In this document: positions 7,525 through 16,697 of the stretch, piece by piece
Position numbering within the stretch: position 1 is the stretch's first letter
Layout of the letters: each line of letters opens with the position of its first letter
Origin: an uncultured Clostridium sp.
GTDB lineage: Bacteria > Bacillota > Clostridia > Clostridiales > Clostridiaceae
NCBI GenBank assembly: GCA_903789665.1
Contig: CAIFEX010000013.1
Span: 1-64,000 of the forward strand
Length of the DNA stretch: 64,000 bases
Reading direction: 5' to 3'
Made by a program: the position numbers and the translations under genes
The notes under the pieces: generated by a model
Told to the model about the DNA's origin: nothing
What the model saw: only the letters and a program-made list of their open reading frames with translations
Database searches by the model: none

Positions 7525-9534
7525 ATGGATTTGAAAGAGTTAAACCCAGAGGACGTGGTCTTTGCACTAGATATAGGGACGAGATCTGTAATAGGCACTG
7601 CAGGTATAGTTAAAGATAAAAAATTCGTTGTAATATCCGAATACTATGTGGAACATGAAAAAAGAGCCATGATTGACGGACAGATACACGATGTAAGTCT
7701 TGTGGCTAACGCGGTAAATGCAGTGAAAAATAAAATAGAAAAGGATTTACATATAAAATTGGAAAATGTGTCAATAGCTGCTGCAGGAAGATTTTTGAGA
7801 ACTGTGTCCGTAAAGGAAGAAATGAAAATTGACTATAATAAGGAAATAGACAGAAATACTATAAGAAGTCTGGAATTGACTGCAGTAAAATCTGCAGAAA
7901 AAAAGGTGAATGAAGATACGAAAGGAAGGCTGTATTGTGTTGGATACAGTGTAAAGGGGTATTATCTGAATAACTACCTCATAGGGAATCTTATGTATCA
8001 GAGAGGGGAAAAAATATCGGCGGAGATTATAGCTACATTTTTACCACGTTCCGTAATTGACAGTTTATATTCCGTCATGGAAAAAGTGGGACTTCAGGTG
8101 GTGAATTTGACTTTGGAGCCTATAGCGGCTATGGAAGCTGCCTTACCCCAAAATTTGAGACTTTTGAATCTGGCTTTGGTTGATGTTGGGGCGGGAACTT
8201 CTGATATAGCTATAAGCGACAAGAATACCGTGAGTGCATATGGCATGGTACCTCAGGCCGGCGATGAAATTACTGAAATAATATCGCAAAAATATATGGT
8301 AGATTTCAATAAAGGTGAAAAAATAAAGAAGCAATGTGGTAAAGTGAAGGATATAACTTATACAGATGTTCTAGGAATGGAAAATAGAATTGCTTCCAAA
8401 GATGTAGTGAAGCTGATAAGTCCTGCCGTAAAGAAAATAGCAGATGAAATTGGTGAAAGCATTGTGGAATTGAATGGAGGAAGGTCGACCAGTGCGGTTT
8501 TTCTGGTAGGAGGAGGAGCGCATACTCCCAAGTTGAAAGATTTTATAGCTGAAAAATTGAATCTGCCGCTTAACAGAATTGCAATAAAGGACAGACATTC
8601 GGTACAGGACTGCGTCTGCAGGGACAATTCTCTTGGAAGTGCAGGGGTGACGGTTTTGGGTATAGCTTTGGTTTCTATAAGGAGATTGGGACATGGATTT
8701 GTAGATGTTATTCTGAATGGAAATGTAGTGAGTCTGTTTAATTCCCATAACCATACTGTAATGGACGTCATGCTGCAGGCCGGTGTAGATCCCGGTAATC
8801 TTATAGGTAAAAACGGTCAAAATATAAGATTTGTACTAAACGGTATTAAAAGGGTGGCTTTTGGAACCCTGGCTTCCAATGCCGAGGTAACTATAAACGG
8901 CTTGAAAAAGACCATGGATGATAAGGTTAAAGAAGGAGACAACATAGAAATAAAGTATGCAGTAAATGGTAAGAAAGCTGCACCTAAAATTACAGACTAT
9001 GTACAAAAAGTTTATTCCATAAGTTTTTTTGTAAACGACATAATAGAAAATTTAGAACCCCTGGCATATATAGACGGAAATAAAGTTAAGATTGACAGTT
9101 ATATAAATGAAGGGGATAATGTAAACATAGTATTTCCCAAAACCCTCGGAGATTATGAAAAATATTTTTCGGATAATGACGATGAAGATAATTTAATATA
9201 TTATTTGAACGGCGAAAAATTAGACAAAAACTATATAATAAATGAAGGGGACAGGATCTACAGGGTAACTGAAAATTCTCCGTCTGAAAAGGAAGAACCG
9301 AAAACAGAAAGTGAAAACTTAAAAGCTGCTGCTAATGAGATAACTGTAGTTGCAAATGGGAAAAACGTGGTACTCACAGGAAAAAGGAACTATATATTTG
9401 TAGATATATTTAACCATATAGAATTTGATTTAACTAGAGTAAGGGGAAAGCTATTTTTGCGCCTGAATGGTGAAAATGCAGGTTATTATGACGCCCTCTC
9501 AGATGGGGACGTAATAGAAGTAGGATGGGAATAA
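7525..9534 (+). CDS. FtsA/PilM-like actin-fold ATPase with extended C-terminal repeat region
   Basis: A 669-residue protein. The first ~390 residues are an actin/Hsp70-fold ATPase of the FtsA/PilM group: phosphate-1 loop FALDIGTRSVIG at the start, an SHS2-like insert (NVSIAAAGRFLRTVSVKEE), phosphate-2 VDVGAGTSDIAI and adenosine loop VFLVGGGAHTP. FtsA proper is about 420 residues; here another ~280 follow, with four units of the form NG(x6-9)(I/L)xxGDxI: INGLKK..VKEGDNIEI, IDGNKV..INEGDNVNI, LNGEKL..INEGDRIY and LNGENA..LSDGDVIEV. These resemble small beta-grasp or S4-like modules. No amphipathic FtsA membrane tail is visible at the C-terminus. ATG 7525 (AGAGGT upstream) is preferred over 7504. 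The function is unknown; an FtsA-related or pilus-type scaffold role is inference. Overlaps the next gene's upstream region. Confidence 0.7.
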   Translation: MDLKELNPEDVVFALDIGTRSVIGTAGIVKDKKFVVISEYYVEHEKRAMIDGQIHDVSLVANAVNAVKNKIEKDLHIKLENVSIAAAGRFLRTVSVKEEMKIDYNKEIDRNTIRSLELTAVKSAEKKVNEDTKGRLYCVGYSVKGYYLNNYLIGNLMYQRGEKISAEIIATFLPRSVIDSLYSVMEKVGLQVVNLTLEPIAAMEAALPQNLRLLNLALVDVGAGTSDIAISDKNTVSAYGMVPQAGDEITEIISQKYMVDFNKGEKIKKQCGKVKDITYTDVLGMENRIASKDVVKLISPAVKKIADEIGESIVELNGGRSTSAVFLVGGGAHTPKLKDFIAEKLNLPLNRIAIKDRHSVQDCVCRDNSLGSAGVTVLGIALVSIRRLGHGFVDVILNGNVVSLFNSHNHTVMDVMLQAGVDPGNLIGKNGQNIRFVLNGIKRVAFGTLASNAEVTINGLKKTMDDKVKEGDNIEIKYAVNGKKAAPKITDYVQKVYSISFFVNDIIENLEPLAYIDGNKVKIDSYINEGDNVNIVFPKTLGDYEKYFSDNDDEDNLIYYLNGEKLDKNYIINEGDRIYRVTENSPSEKEEPKTESENLKAAANEITVVANGKNVVLTGKRNYIFVDIFNHIEFDLTRVRGKLFLRLNGENAGYYDALSDGDVIEVGWE

Positions 9535-9566
9535 TTCCAAATTCATTGGAGGTAAATATTGATTAT

Positions 9567-10739
9567 ATGGATAAAGATTTTTTAAAAATTGCAAAATCTA
9601 TGAAGGAGAAGCTTGTTGATGTCAGGAGGGATCTTCATATGCATCCCGAACTGGGGTATGAGGAAAAGAGAACTTCCCGAAAAATAAAGGAATTTTTGAA
9701 ATCCTGGAATATAGAATATAGGGAGACCGCAGGTACGGGAATATGTGCCATAATAAGGGGAAATGGAAATAAAACCATAGGCATAAGGGCTGATATGGAT
9801 GCCCTACCCCTGCAGGACAGGAAAAATTGCAGCTATCATTCACAGGTAAAGGGCAGGATGCATGCTTGCGGACATGATGCCCATACCACTATTTTACTTG
9901 GAGCGGCAAAAATTTTAAATGATGTAAAAGACGAACTTAAGGGAAATGTTAAATTGTTCTTTGAACCGGCCGAGGAAACTACAGGCGGTGCAAAAATAAT
10001 GATAAAGGAAGGCACACTTGAAGATCCGAAAGTAGACAGGGTAATAGGCCTCCATGTGGAGGAAAATATAGAAGTTGGAGATATAGGTTTGAAATTTGGA
10101 GTGGTAAATGCAGCTTCAAATCCATTCACCATAAAGATAAAGGGTCTGGGAGCTCATGGTGCAAGACCAAATATGGGAATTGATCCTGTAGTTATAGCAA
10201 GCCACGTGGTTTTGGCCCTCCAGGAAATCGTAAGCAGAGAACTTCCCCCCGTGGATCCGGCTGTACTTACAGTAGGTTCCATTCATGGAGGAACAGCACA
10301 AAATATAATTCCCGATGAAGTCACACTTTCTGGAATCATAAGGACCATGAAGAGTGAACACAGATCTTACGTGAAAAAAAGACTTATAGAAGTTACAAAG
10401 GGGATTGTGAACTCCATGAGAGGAAACTGTGAAATAAATATAGAAGAAAGTTATCCGTGCCTTTACAACGATGACGAAGCTGCAGGTGACATACTGAAGG
10501 CAGCCAGGCAGATAGTGGGAGATGGACATGTAAAGATACTTCAAAATCCGAGTATGGGAGTGGAAAGTTTTGCCTATTTTTCAATGGAAAGGCCATCTGC
10601 ATTTTATTACCTGGGATGCGGGAACAGGGAGAAAGGTATAATACATCCTGCGCACGGAAATCTGTTTGATATAGATGAAGATTGCCTGCCTATCGGGGTT
10701 GCGGTGCAGTGCAGGGCGGCTTATGACTTCTTAAAATAG
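9567..10739 (+). CDS. M20 family amidohydrolase (hippurate/IAA-amino acid hydrolase type)
   Basis: A 390-residue metal-dependent amidohydrolase that cleaves N-acyl amino acids. Metal ligands lie in GIRADMDALPLQ, MHACGHDAHTT and EPAEETTGGAKIMI; the lid-domain motif is GLGAHGARPNMGIDPV, and the C-terminal ligand is in IHPAHG. The frame stays open upstream to an ATG at 9525 that would overlap the FtsA-like gene by 10 bp. GGAGGT at 9548-9553 sits 13 bases before ATG 9567 and 4 before an ATT codon at 9558, so the exact start is uncertain. It is not close kin of the SAM-regulated M20 enzyme at 2.9 kb, which has a distinct lid sequence. Confidence 0.85.
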   Translation: MDKDFLKIAKSMKEKLVDVRRDLHMHPELGYEEKRTSRKIKEFLKSWNIEYRETAGTGICAIIRGNGNKTIGIRADMDALPLQDRKNCSYHSQVKGRMHACGHDAHTTILLGAAKILNDVKDELKGNVKLFFEPAEETTGGAKIMIKEGTLEDPKVDRVIGLHVEENIEVGDIGLKFGVVNAASNPFTIKIKGLGAHGARPNMGIDPVVIASHVVLALQEIVSRELPPVDPAVLTVGSIHGGTAQNIIPDEVTLSGIIRTMKSEHRSYVKKRLIEVTKGIVNSMRGNCEINIEESYPCLYNDDEAAGDILKAARQIVGDGHVKILQNPSMGVESFAYFSMERPSAFYYLGCGNREKGIIHPAHGNLFDIDEDCLPIGVAVQCRAAYDFLK

Positions 10740-10752
10740 TTTGATTGTTGAG

Positions 10753-10790
10753 CCATCAAGATGAAATGTTCAAGGACTTGATGGTTTTTG
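10753..10790 (+). terminator. Terminator after the second M20 hydrolase
   Basis: CCATCAAG and CTTGATGG pair perfectly, followed by TTTTTG. The 16-base loop can fold further. Confidence 0.75.
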
Positions 10791-10837
10791 TATTGTTGAA
10801 TATTAAAATATTGTGACTATGGAGGTAAAATTAAAAA

Positions 10838-11785
10838 ATGAAGATAAAAGATTTAACGGCAAATGTTTCTCTTGATATTTTTTTACTTGTAAAAGAAATG
10901 ACTGAAGATGTGACCAGGAATAATGATTCATATATCAAATTCCTGTTAAGTGATGGTGAAAATAATATACATGGAATCATGTGGTCCACGTCCATAAAAG
11001 AACTTGATGAAGATGTCAGGCCCGGTAAAATAATCAAGGTTAGGGCATTTGTCAGGAACTATAAGGATAATTTACAGCTGAATATAACAAATTGCCGACC
11101 GGTATTGGAGAAAGACAATGTCAATGTGGGAGATTTTGTCAAAAGTGCACCTGTGGATTCAATGGCCATGTTTGATGCCTTCATTCAGGAAACTGAGAAT
11201 TTTCACAACAGTGATCTAAAAAAGATAGTACAGAAAATTTTAATGGATAATAAGGATAAACTGGTATATTATCCTGCAGCTAAAAAAGTACATCATGCAA
11301 TTAGAGGAGGACTGCTGTACCATACTTACAGGATGTTTAAGAATGCACAGAGTATTGCTTCTGTGTACCATTCCTATATAAACAGGGAACTGTTGATTTC
11401 AGGTGTCATACTGCATGATATTGGAAAGGTCAGGGAACTTGACTCCAATAAACTAGGTGTAGTGGATGATTATTCCAAAGAGGGCAAATTATTGGGTCAT
11501 ATTGTGGAAGGTGTAATCATGGTTCACGATGCGGCAAAAGAACTCCAGACACCTGAAGAAATAGAGCTGCTTTTGAAACACATGATAGTTTCACACCATG
11601 GACTTGAAGAAAATGGATCACCTAAAAAACCTATGACTTTGGAAGCAGAGATATTACATTATCTGGATGAAATGGATGCAAGCGTATATCAGTTCGAAGA
11701 TACACTGAAGGGAGTATCTAAGGGGAAATTCAGTGATAAACAATTTTTTCTTGGAAATATACAGTTATATAAAAACGAATTGTAA
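10838..11785 (+). CDS. yhaM: 3'-5' exoribonuclease, YhaM family
   Basis: Cytoplasmic 3'-to-5' exonuclease that trims RNA. The order of domains is an N-terminal OB fold (residues ~1-90, with YIKFLLSDGENNIHGIMWS) and a C-terminal HD phosphohydrolase domain: HHAIRGGLLYHTYRM, then GVILHDIGKVREL with the HD pair, then HMIVSHHG. The 315-residue length equals B. subtilis YhaM. The ATG is preceded by GGAGGT. It stands between two terminators or promoters and is probably monocistronic. Confidence 0.88.
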   Translation: MKIKDLTANVSLDIFLLVKEMTEDVTRNNDSYIKFLLSDGENNIHGIMWSTSIKELDEDVRPGKIIKVRAFVRNYKDNLQLNITNCRPVLEKDNVNVGDFVKSAPVDSMAMFDAFIQETENFHNSDLKKIVQKILMDNKDKLVYYPAAKKVHHAIRGGLLYHTYRMFKNAQSIASVYHSYINRELLISGVILHDIGKVRELDSNKLGVVDDYSKEGKLLGHIVEGVIMVHDAAKELQTPEEIELLLKHMIVSHHGLEENGSPKKPMTLEAEILHYLDEMDASVYQFEDTLKGVSKGKFSDKQFFLGNIQLYKNEL

Positions 11786-11794
11786 TGTTTTATG

Positions 11795-11824
11795 TTGATT
11801 TAACCAATAATAGTAGTATATAAT
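11795..11824 (+). promoter_or_regulatory. Sigma-A-type promoter of the pseudouridine synthase gene
   Basis: TTGATT (11795-11800) and TATAAT (11819-11824) with an 18-bp spacer, about 100 bp before the start codon. Confidence 0.55.
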
Positions 11825-11926
11825 TAGGTAGTACTTATGTAAAATTGTCGATGTACATAACAATATGTAGATAGATGTAAAATATATCAAAGTTAATACA
11901 ACATGAAAAATACTGGAGAGATAATT

Positions 11927-12886
11927 ATGAAAGTTGAAATTGGGAACAACGAAGCTGGCCAGAGATTGGATAAATTTTTGAGAAAGTGGTTAAAGGATGT
12001 ACCTTTAAGCGGAATATATAAATCTATAAGAAAAGGTGACATTAGGGTAAATGGCAGGAAGTCCAAAGAAAATTATTCACTGCTCAAGGGAGATGTAGTG
12101 GAGACCAAGTATATAATTTCCAAGCACAAAGATACTAAGCTTAGAAGATTGGGAAGTGATCCTTTAAAGATAACCTATGAAGATAGAAACATACTTCTAG
12201 TTGAAAAACATCCCGGAATTTTGGTACATTCAGATGGAAACTCAAAGGATCCAACTTTAACCGACTATGTACTTTCATATTTGTATGACAGAGGTGAATA
12301 CGATCCGCAAAAGGAAATTACCTTCACTCCCTCACCCTGCAACAGGTTGGACAGAAATACCTCTGGTATAGTTATATATGGTAAGAACTACGACACTTTA
12401 AAATTGCTGAATGAAATGATAAAAAACAGGGATATAAAAAAATATTATGAAGCCGTGGTAAAGGGAAAAATAAAAGAAGGAATATATGAAGGATATATTT
12501 TAAAGGACATAAAGAATAATATGTCTGTTGTATATGACGTTCCCAGAAAAAATACTAAAAAAATTTCCATGGATATAAAAGTTATCCAAAGCTGTGGTAC
12601 TTTTTCTTTTATAGAACTGGAACTTATTACAGGAAGGAGTCACCAGCTCAGGGCGCATCTGGCGCATTTGGGCAATCCTATAATAGGGGACTCAAAATAT
12701 GGGATATCTGAAGTGAACAGCTTTTTTTACAATAAGTATGGATTGAAATATCAATATCTTTATGCGTATAAATTAAATTTCAGAAATTGTCCTAAACATC
12801 TAAAGTATATGGAGAACAAGACAATATCAGAAAGTCTTCCGCCTGTATTTAGAAAAATCAAGAATAACTTGTTTAATAAATTTTAG
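11927..12886 (+). CDS. RluA-family 23S rRNA pseudouridine synthase
   Basis: Converts uridine to pseudouridine in 23S rRNA. The N-terminal ~65 residues form an S4 RNA-binding domain (GQRLDKFLRKWL...IRKGDIRVNG). The catalytic domain holds NRLDRNTSGIVIYGKN, in which the Asp of RLD is the nucleophile, and the later motif ITGRSHQLRAHLAHLGNPI. At 319 residues it is of normal RluA/RluC/RluD size; the target uridines cannot be told from sequence. ATG 11927 with GGAGAG upstream is preferred over an ATG 24 bases earlier that lacks a ribosome site. Confidence 0.88.
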   Translation: MKVEIGNNEAGQRLDKFLRKWLKDVPLSGIYKSIRKGDIRVNGRKSKENYSLLKGDVVETKYIISKHKDTKLRRLGSDPLKITYEDRNILLVEKHPGILVHSDGNSKDPTLTDYVLSYLYDRGEYDPQKEITFTPSPCNRLDRNTSGIVIYGKNYDTLKLLNEMIKNRDIKKYYEAVVKGKIKEGIYEGYILKDIKNNMSVVYDVPRKNTKKISMDIKVIQSCGTFSFIELELITGRSHQLRAHLAHLGNPIIGDSKYGISEVNSFFYNKYGLKYQYLYAYKLNFRNCPKHLKYMENKTISESLPPVFRKIKNNLFNKF

Positions 12887-12910
12887 ATTTGGTGTAGGGA
12901 GTTTTAGATT

Positions 12911-14518
12911 ATGAAGGAACAATCAACTGCTAGAGGGTTTGCCATACTTTCAGCAGGGGGAATGCTGGTAAAAGTTTTATCCATAGTATACATACCGCTT
13001 TTGATGAGAATAATCGGGGATGAAGGCTACGGCCTTTACGGGGCATCCTATCAAATATATACTTTTGTTTTTGTACTTACAAATTCCGGAATACCAGTAG
13101 CTATATCCAAACTCATATCCGAACTGGATGCGGTGGGAGATTACAAGGATGCAGTAAAGGGATTTAGAATAGCAAGAGCTATGCTCATGGTAATAGGCAT
13201 GGTAATGTCTGTACTGCTTATGGTTTTTGCATCTCCTCTGGCCAGGGCAATGGGTTATAAAAAAATATATCTGTCACTTTTGAGCCTGGCTCCGGCTATA
13301 CTGTTTACTTCCGTTGCCTCAACTTACAGGGGATATTTTCAAGGCAGGGGAAATATGACACCTACAGCCGTATCCCAGATTATAGAACAGGTGGTAAATA
13401 CAATATTCGCCCTGATATTTGCAAGCTATCTCATGAGGTATGGAGTGGAAGTAGGGTGTGTAGGCGGCCCCATAGGTACTTCCCTTGGCGCGCTGGCTTC
13501 CGCAAGTTTCCTGATGTTTTGCTATGAAAAAAACAGGACATCCGTATTGTATAGAAAAATAGAAGTCCAAAGAGTAAAAAGGCTGAGCACCAAAAAATTG
13601 ATGAAAAAGATTATAAACTATGGTGTTCCAATAACGATATGTGTTGGAATGACCTATGCTGGAAATCTTGTTGACGTGTGGAATACAAAAGTAAGACTTA
13701 TGGCCGGTGGATTGAGTGATGTGAATTCTACCATACTCTATGGATATCTTACAAAATATCAGCAGCTTATGAATGTGCCTATAACCATAATATCTTCTCT
13801 TTCCGCAGCTATACTTCCTGCAATATCAGCGGCTTTTGCTGTGAAAAATAACAAAAGGGTAAGAGACAATATAAATTATTCTTTCAGGCTTTGTTTCCTG
13901 ATTGCAATCCCCTGCGCAGTGGGATTTTCTGTTTTAAGTGATCCTATTTTTAAACTGCTTAAATTCAGAGGCGGATCTTATATTATGGCATGGGGTTCAG
14001 TTGTACTTGTATTGATGTCGCTCATGCAGATCCAGACTACAATTTTACAGAGTATAGGTAAACTTTATACGGCTACCTTGTATTCTATATTAGGCATATG
14101 TATAAAAATAACTACAAACTATTTTTTGATTGCAGTACCTGAAATCAACATATTGGGTGCTGTGGTAGGCAGTACCGTAGGATTTGCCGTCCCCATAATT
14201 TTGAATCATAGGATTATAAAAAGATCTTTAAATGTTAAAATCGAAATGATAGGGCATGCTGTTAAACCTCTGGCGGCTTCAGTTACCATGGGAATTATAG
14301 TATATGTCAATTATGTCCTGGTACATTTTATACTGGGATTTATCAAAATTGCCTATATTTTAAATGCAATTTCAACTGTGTCGTCTGTAGCAGTTGGTGT
14401 CATTACATATATGTATATTCTGGCTTTAATTGGCGGAATAAACAAAAAAGATCTTCAGTCGCTGCCTTACAGAGTTAGAAAATTGATACCGGGATTTATA
14501 CTGGCCAAGGTGAAATAG
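12911..14518 (+). CDS. MOP-superfamily lipid/polysaccharide flippase (SpoVB/MurJ-like)
   Basis: A 535-residue integral membrane protein of the polysaccharide transporter family with about 14 hydrophobic segments. It begins MKEQSTARGFAILSAGGMLVKVLSI, like the clostridial and bacilli group that includes Ytg/YabM and Amj/MurJ-type lipid II flippases. The block IGDEGYGLYGASYQIYTFVF near residue 40 and RGYFQGRGNMTPTAVSQIIEQ near residue 140 are typical. It probably flips lipid-linked cell-envelope precursors; which one is unknown. It lies 24 bp after the pseudouridine synthase with no terminator between, so the two may be cotranscribed. It converges on a second flippase with an 8-bp gap. Confidence 0.8.
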   Translation: MKEQSTARGFAILSAGGMLVKVLSIVYIPLLMRIIGDEGYGLYGASYQIYTFVFVLTNSGIPVAISKLISELDAVGDYKDAVKGFRIARAMLMVIGMVMSVLLMVFASPLARAMGYKKIYLSLLSLAPAILFTSVASTYRGYFQGRGNMTPTAVSQIIEQVVNTIFALIFASYLMRYGVEVGCVGGPIGTSLGALASASFLMFCYEKNRTSVLYRKIEVQRVKRLSTKKLMKKIINYGVPITICVGMTYAGNLVDVWNTKVRLMAGGLSDVNSTILYGYLTKYQQLMNVPITIISSLSAAILPAISAAFAVKNNKRVRDNINYSFRLCFLIAIPCAVGFSVLSDPIFKLLKFRGGSYIMAWGSVVLVLMSLMQIQTTILQSIGKLYTATLYSILGICIKITTNYFLIAVPEINILGAVVGSTVGFAVPIILNHRIIKRSLNVKIEMIGHAVKPLAASVTMGIIVYVNYVLVHFILGFIKIAYILNAISTVSSVAVGVITYMYILALIGGINKKDLQSLPYRVRKLIPGFILAKVK

Positions 14519-14526
14519 GGAAATTT

Positions 14527-15858
14527 CTAAGGATTTCCATAGAAATTGTCCTTTATGAGCTCATGCATATTTAATACCAGTGTAGTCAGTGAAGTGAGCA
14601 TCAGGCTTATACCGCACCCGTATATATTTATCTGGGGTATGCCCGTCAGAAAATATACCAGTATGACGTCCATAACCGAGGATATGAGAGAATTTCTGAG
14701 TATTATATTCTGCTTGCCTATTCCATTTAAAATTCCAAAAGTGGATGTGGACACAAATATAACCGGCGCGGATAGTGCAGCAAATCTTATGTAATCTTTT
14801 AAATCATATCTTTTATAGAACAATTCCCCCAGATAATCTGAGAGGGCAATGCAGGTTACCATAGTTAGTATACCTAGAATCAAAGCTATTTTTATAATTT
14901 GAGATATTCTCCTTTCTATTGCCCAATAGTCTTTTTTGCTCATTTTTTCTGATAAGTCCGGTATGAGAACTATGGACATGGAAGTTATGATTGTGACTGG
15001 AAAGTATATTATATTCATGGACATTCCGTTAAATTTTCCTATCATACTGAGAGCTGCATCATATTCTATTCCCGATGCCACCAATCTTCTTGGAACTATC
15101 AAAGTTGAGAGGGCTGAAAGTGATGTGGATAAAAAACCGTTCAAACAGAGGGGAAATGATATAACGAGTATGTCAAACAAAAGTTGTAATTTGTCTTCTG
15201 TGTTTGACAGGCTAAATCCAAATTTTTTCTTTTTTACCTTGTACATAACATATAATACGGTAAAACTTATAAACTCTCCCAGAGTCAGGGTTATATAGGC
15301 TGCAGTTACAGTTCCGCTCACATTTTTTAGTGAAAATAAATTTATAAGCAAAGTTATTATTATAATTCGTAGAAATTTTTCAGATATATCTATAAAAGCC
15401 GGTATTTTCATTTCGGATATTCCATAAAAATATCCCTTTAGTATGGAGGATAATGATATAAAAAAAATAGCAGGGCACATAACCTGAATAGCATGGACAG
15501 CTCTGGTATCTTTTATTATATTTGTACTTATGTATGGGGCGTTTATAAATATCATGCAGACTACAAAGGTGGCCAGCAGTGAATTAAAAGTAAGCGATAT
15601 GTCTATGGAGCGATTCAGATTATTGAAATCATCTTTGCCGAAATATACCGCAGCCACTTTTGAGATTGCAGTTACCATACCCCCCGAAATAAGGCATATG
15701 AACAGATCGTATATCGGCATTATGATTCCATAGAGTCCCATGCCCTCAGCTCCAAGTTTTCTGGACAATATTATTGAAAATACAAATGCAAATACTGAAG
15801 TTATCAAATTCGAACATATTAAAATAAGTGTACTTTTTAAAAATCTTTCTCTCTTCAT
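14527..15858 (-). CDS. spoVB: Stage V sporulation protein B-like flippase
   Basis: A 443-residue integral membrane protein of the same MOP superfamily as its convergent neighbour but clearly divergent from it. It starts MKRERFLKSTLILICSNLIT and carries LSRKLGAEGMGLYGIIMPIY and SSILKGYFYGISEMKIPAFIDI, the pattern of clostridial SpoVB. SpoVB is needed for spore cortex peptidoglycan, and is thought to flip a precursor across the forespore membrane. The gene symbol is by family resemblance; the paralogue next door could share the role. Confidence 0.75.
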   Translation of the reverse strand: MKRERFLKSTLILICSNLITSVFAFVFSIILSRKLGAEGMGLYGIIMPIYDLFICLISGGMVTAISKVAAVYFGKDDFNNLNRSIDISLTFNSLLATFVVCMIFINAPYISTNIIKDTRAVHAIQVMCPAIFFISLSSILKGYFYGISEMKIPAFIDISEKFLRIIIITLLINLFSLKNVSGTVTAAYITLTLGEFISFTVLYVMYKVKKKKFGFSLSNTEDKLQLLFDILVISFPLCLNGFLSTSLSALSTLIVPRRLVASGIEYDAALSMIGKFNGMSMNIIYFPVTIITSMSIVLIPDLSEKMSKKDYWAIERRISQIIKIALILGILTMVTCIALSDYLGELFYKRYDLKDYIRFAALSAPVIFVSTSTFGILNGIGKQNIILRNSLISSVMDVILVYFLTGIPQINIYGCGISLMLTSLTTLVLNMHELIKDNFYGNP

Positions 15859-15970
15859 AAAAACTCCTGACTTATGGATTATATTGTATAACTATGACAG
15901 GCTTCTGAAGTATATTCTTTTTATTTTGATATTTTCATTCCAATTCCCATATTTCATTTTTCCAAAGGGA

Positions 15971-16004
15971 AACGACGATTTTGATTCATTTCAAAACCGT
16001 CGTT
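15971..16004. repeat. 14-bp inverted repeat at the end of the TipAS remnant
   Basis: AACGACGATTTTGA (15971-15984) and TCAAAACCGTCGTT (15991-16004) pair with one mismatch over a 6-base loop. The stop codon of the short remnant frame lies inside the right arm. It could be a terminator for the minus-strand remnant, followed there by TTTCCCTTT, or a deletion-associated repeat. Confidence 0.6.
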
Positions 16005-16059
16005 CATTTTCTTCAATCCTTTTTTGTTTGAAACCTTCAAATTTTTCCTTATCGCTCAT
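15991..16059 (-). pseudogene. Fragment of a TipAS-type drug-binding domain
   Basis: A 22-codon frame, MSDKEKFEGFKQKRIEENER plus RF, with a good ribosome site (GAAAGGAG) upstream. The sequence matches the opening helix of TipAS domains, which form the antibiotic-binding C-terminal half of TipA/Mta-type MerR regulators and are normally ~120 residues. Here it ends at TGA inside a hairpin and nothing downstream continues it. Read as a truncated remnant. The family call rests on the short DKEKFEGFK...I.ENE pattern. Confidence 0.5.
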
Positions 16060-16093
16060 TATGATTTCTCCTTTCGAGGCAGCAATAGTTTTT

Positions 16094-16448
16094 TCAACCA
16101 CTTTGCAAAAGCTTTTGGGGATCACCTAAGAAAATGCCCAATGTAATTTTTTTCGGCATTTTAATACCACCTTTTTGCAGGTGATTTACAGCATTTTCAA
16201 TTGCTTGTCTAGCTTCACCCCAAGCATTCACAGCCTTAAGCTGATTAAGCATATCAATTGGCAATGTCATCTGCAGTTGTTAAGGGTAAACAAGACATTG
16301 CTTCTGGATTGCGCGGCATCATAGTTTTTTTAAATATGGGCGCGAACAGCTCAAGAAATTTTTCATTGAAAAATGCCGACCTATCTTTGTTTGGTAAGGA
16401 CATCATATCACAATAAAGTTTGTATGTGTCCAAAATATTAATTTCCAT
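16094..16448 (-). pseudogene. Broken DUF2268-like (predicted Zn-protease) gene
   Basis: The first frame (ATG at 16446-16448, MEINILDTYKLYCDMMSLPN...) runs 64 codons to TGA at 16254. One base out of phase, the next frame continues smoothly as DMLNQLKAVNAWGEARQAIE and GIKMPKKITLGIFLGDPQ before stopping at 16094-16096. Joining them by a single-base frameshift near 16255 gives about 117 residues that resemble the N-terminal half of DUF2268/YjaZ-like predicted metalloproteases. The HExxH half is missing. So it is both frameshifted and truncated. The family assignment is moderate. Confidence 0.5.
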
Positions 16449-16509
16449 AATCTCACCTTTCCTAATGCTTGATAGCTAAATCCCATACTTATATTTTGAG
16501 ATTAATTAA

Positions 16510-16540
16510 AGTATAAACTATTACGTAGCGTAAATATCAA
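16510..16540 (-). promoter_or_regulatory. MerR-type promoter with 19-bp spacer and central dyad
   Basis: On the minus strand TTGATA (16535-16540) and TATACT (16510-16515) are separated by exactly 19 bp. The spacer contains the dyad TTACG-CTA-CGTAA (16521-16533). An over-long spacer with a dyad is the hallmark of promoters activated by MerR-family regulators, and TTACG/CGTAA resembles those of the TipA/Mta branch. It points at the two remnants to its left. Confidence 0.6.
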
Positions 16541-16697
16541 TGAGTGTGCTGCAATTGCTTTTAAATTCCCATTTTGAAATAGTTTTTTTCCCATAATTGG
16601 ATTCCAGAGGATTTTTTAGAAACATTTCAGTACTTGTAACACTGGATCAATTTATGCTTTAAAAATCAATAAAAAACACAGGAGGATTAATTGTACA

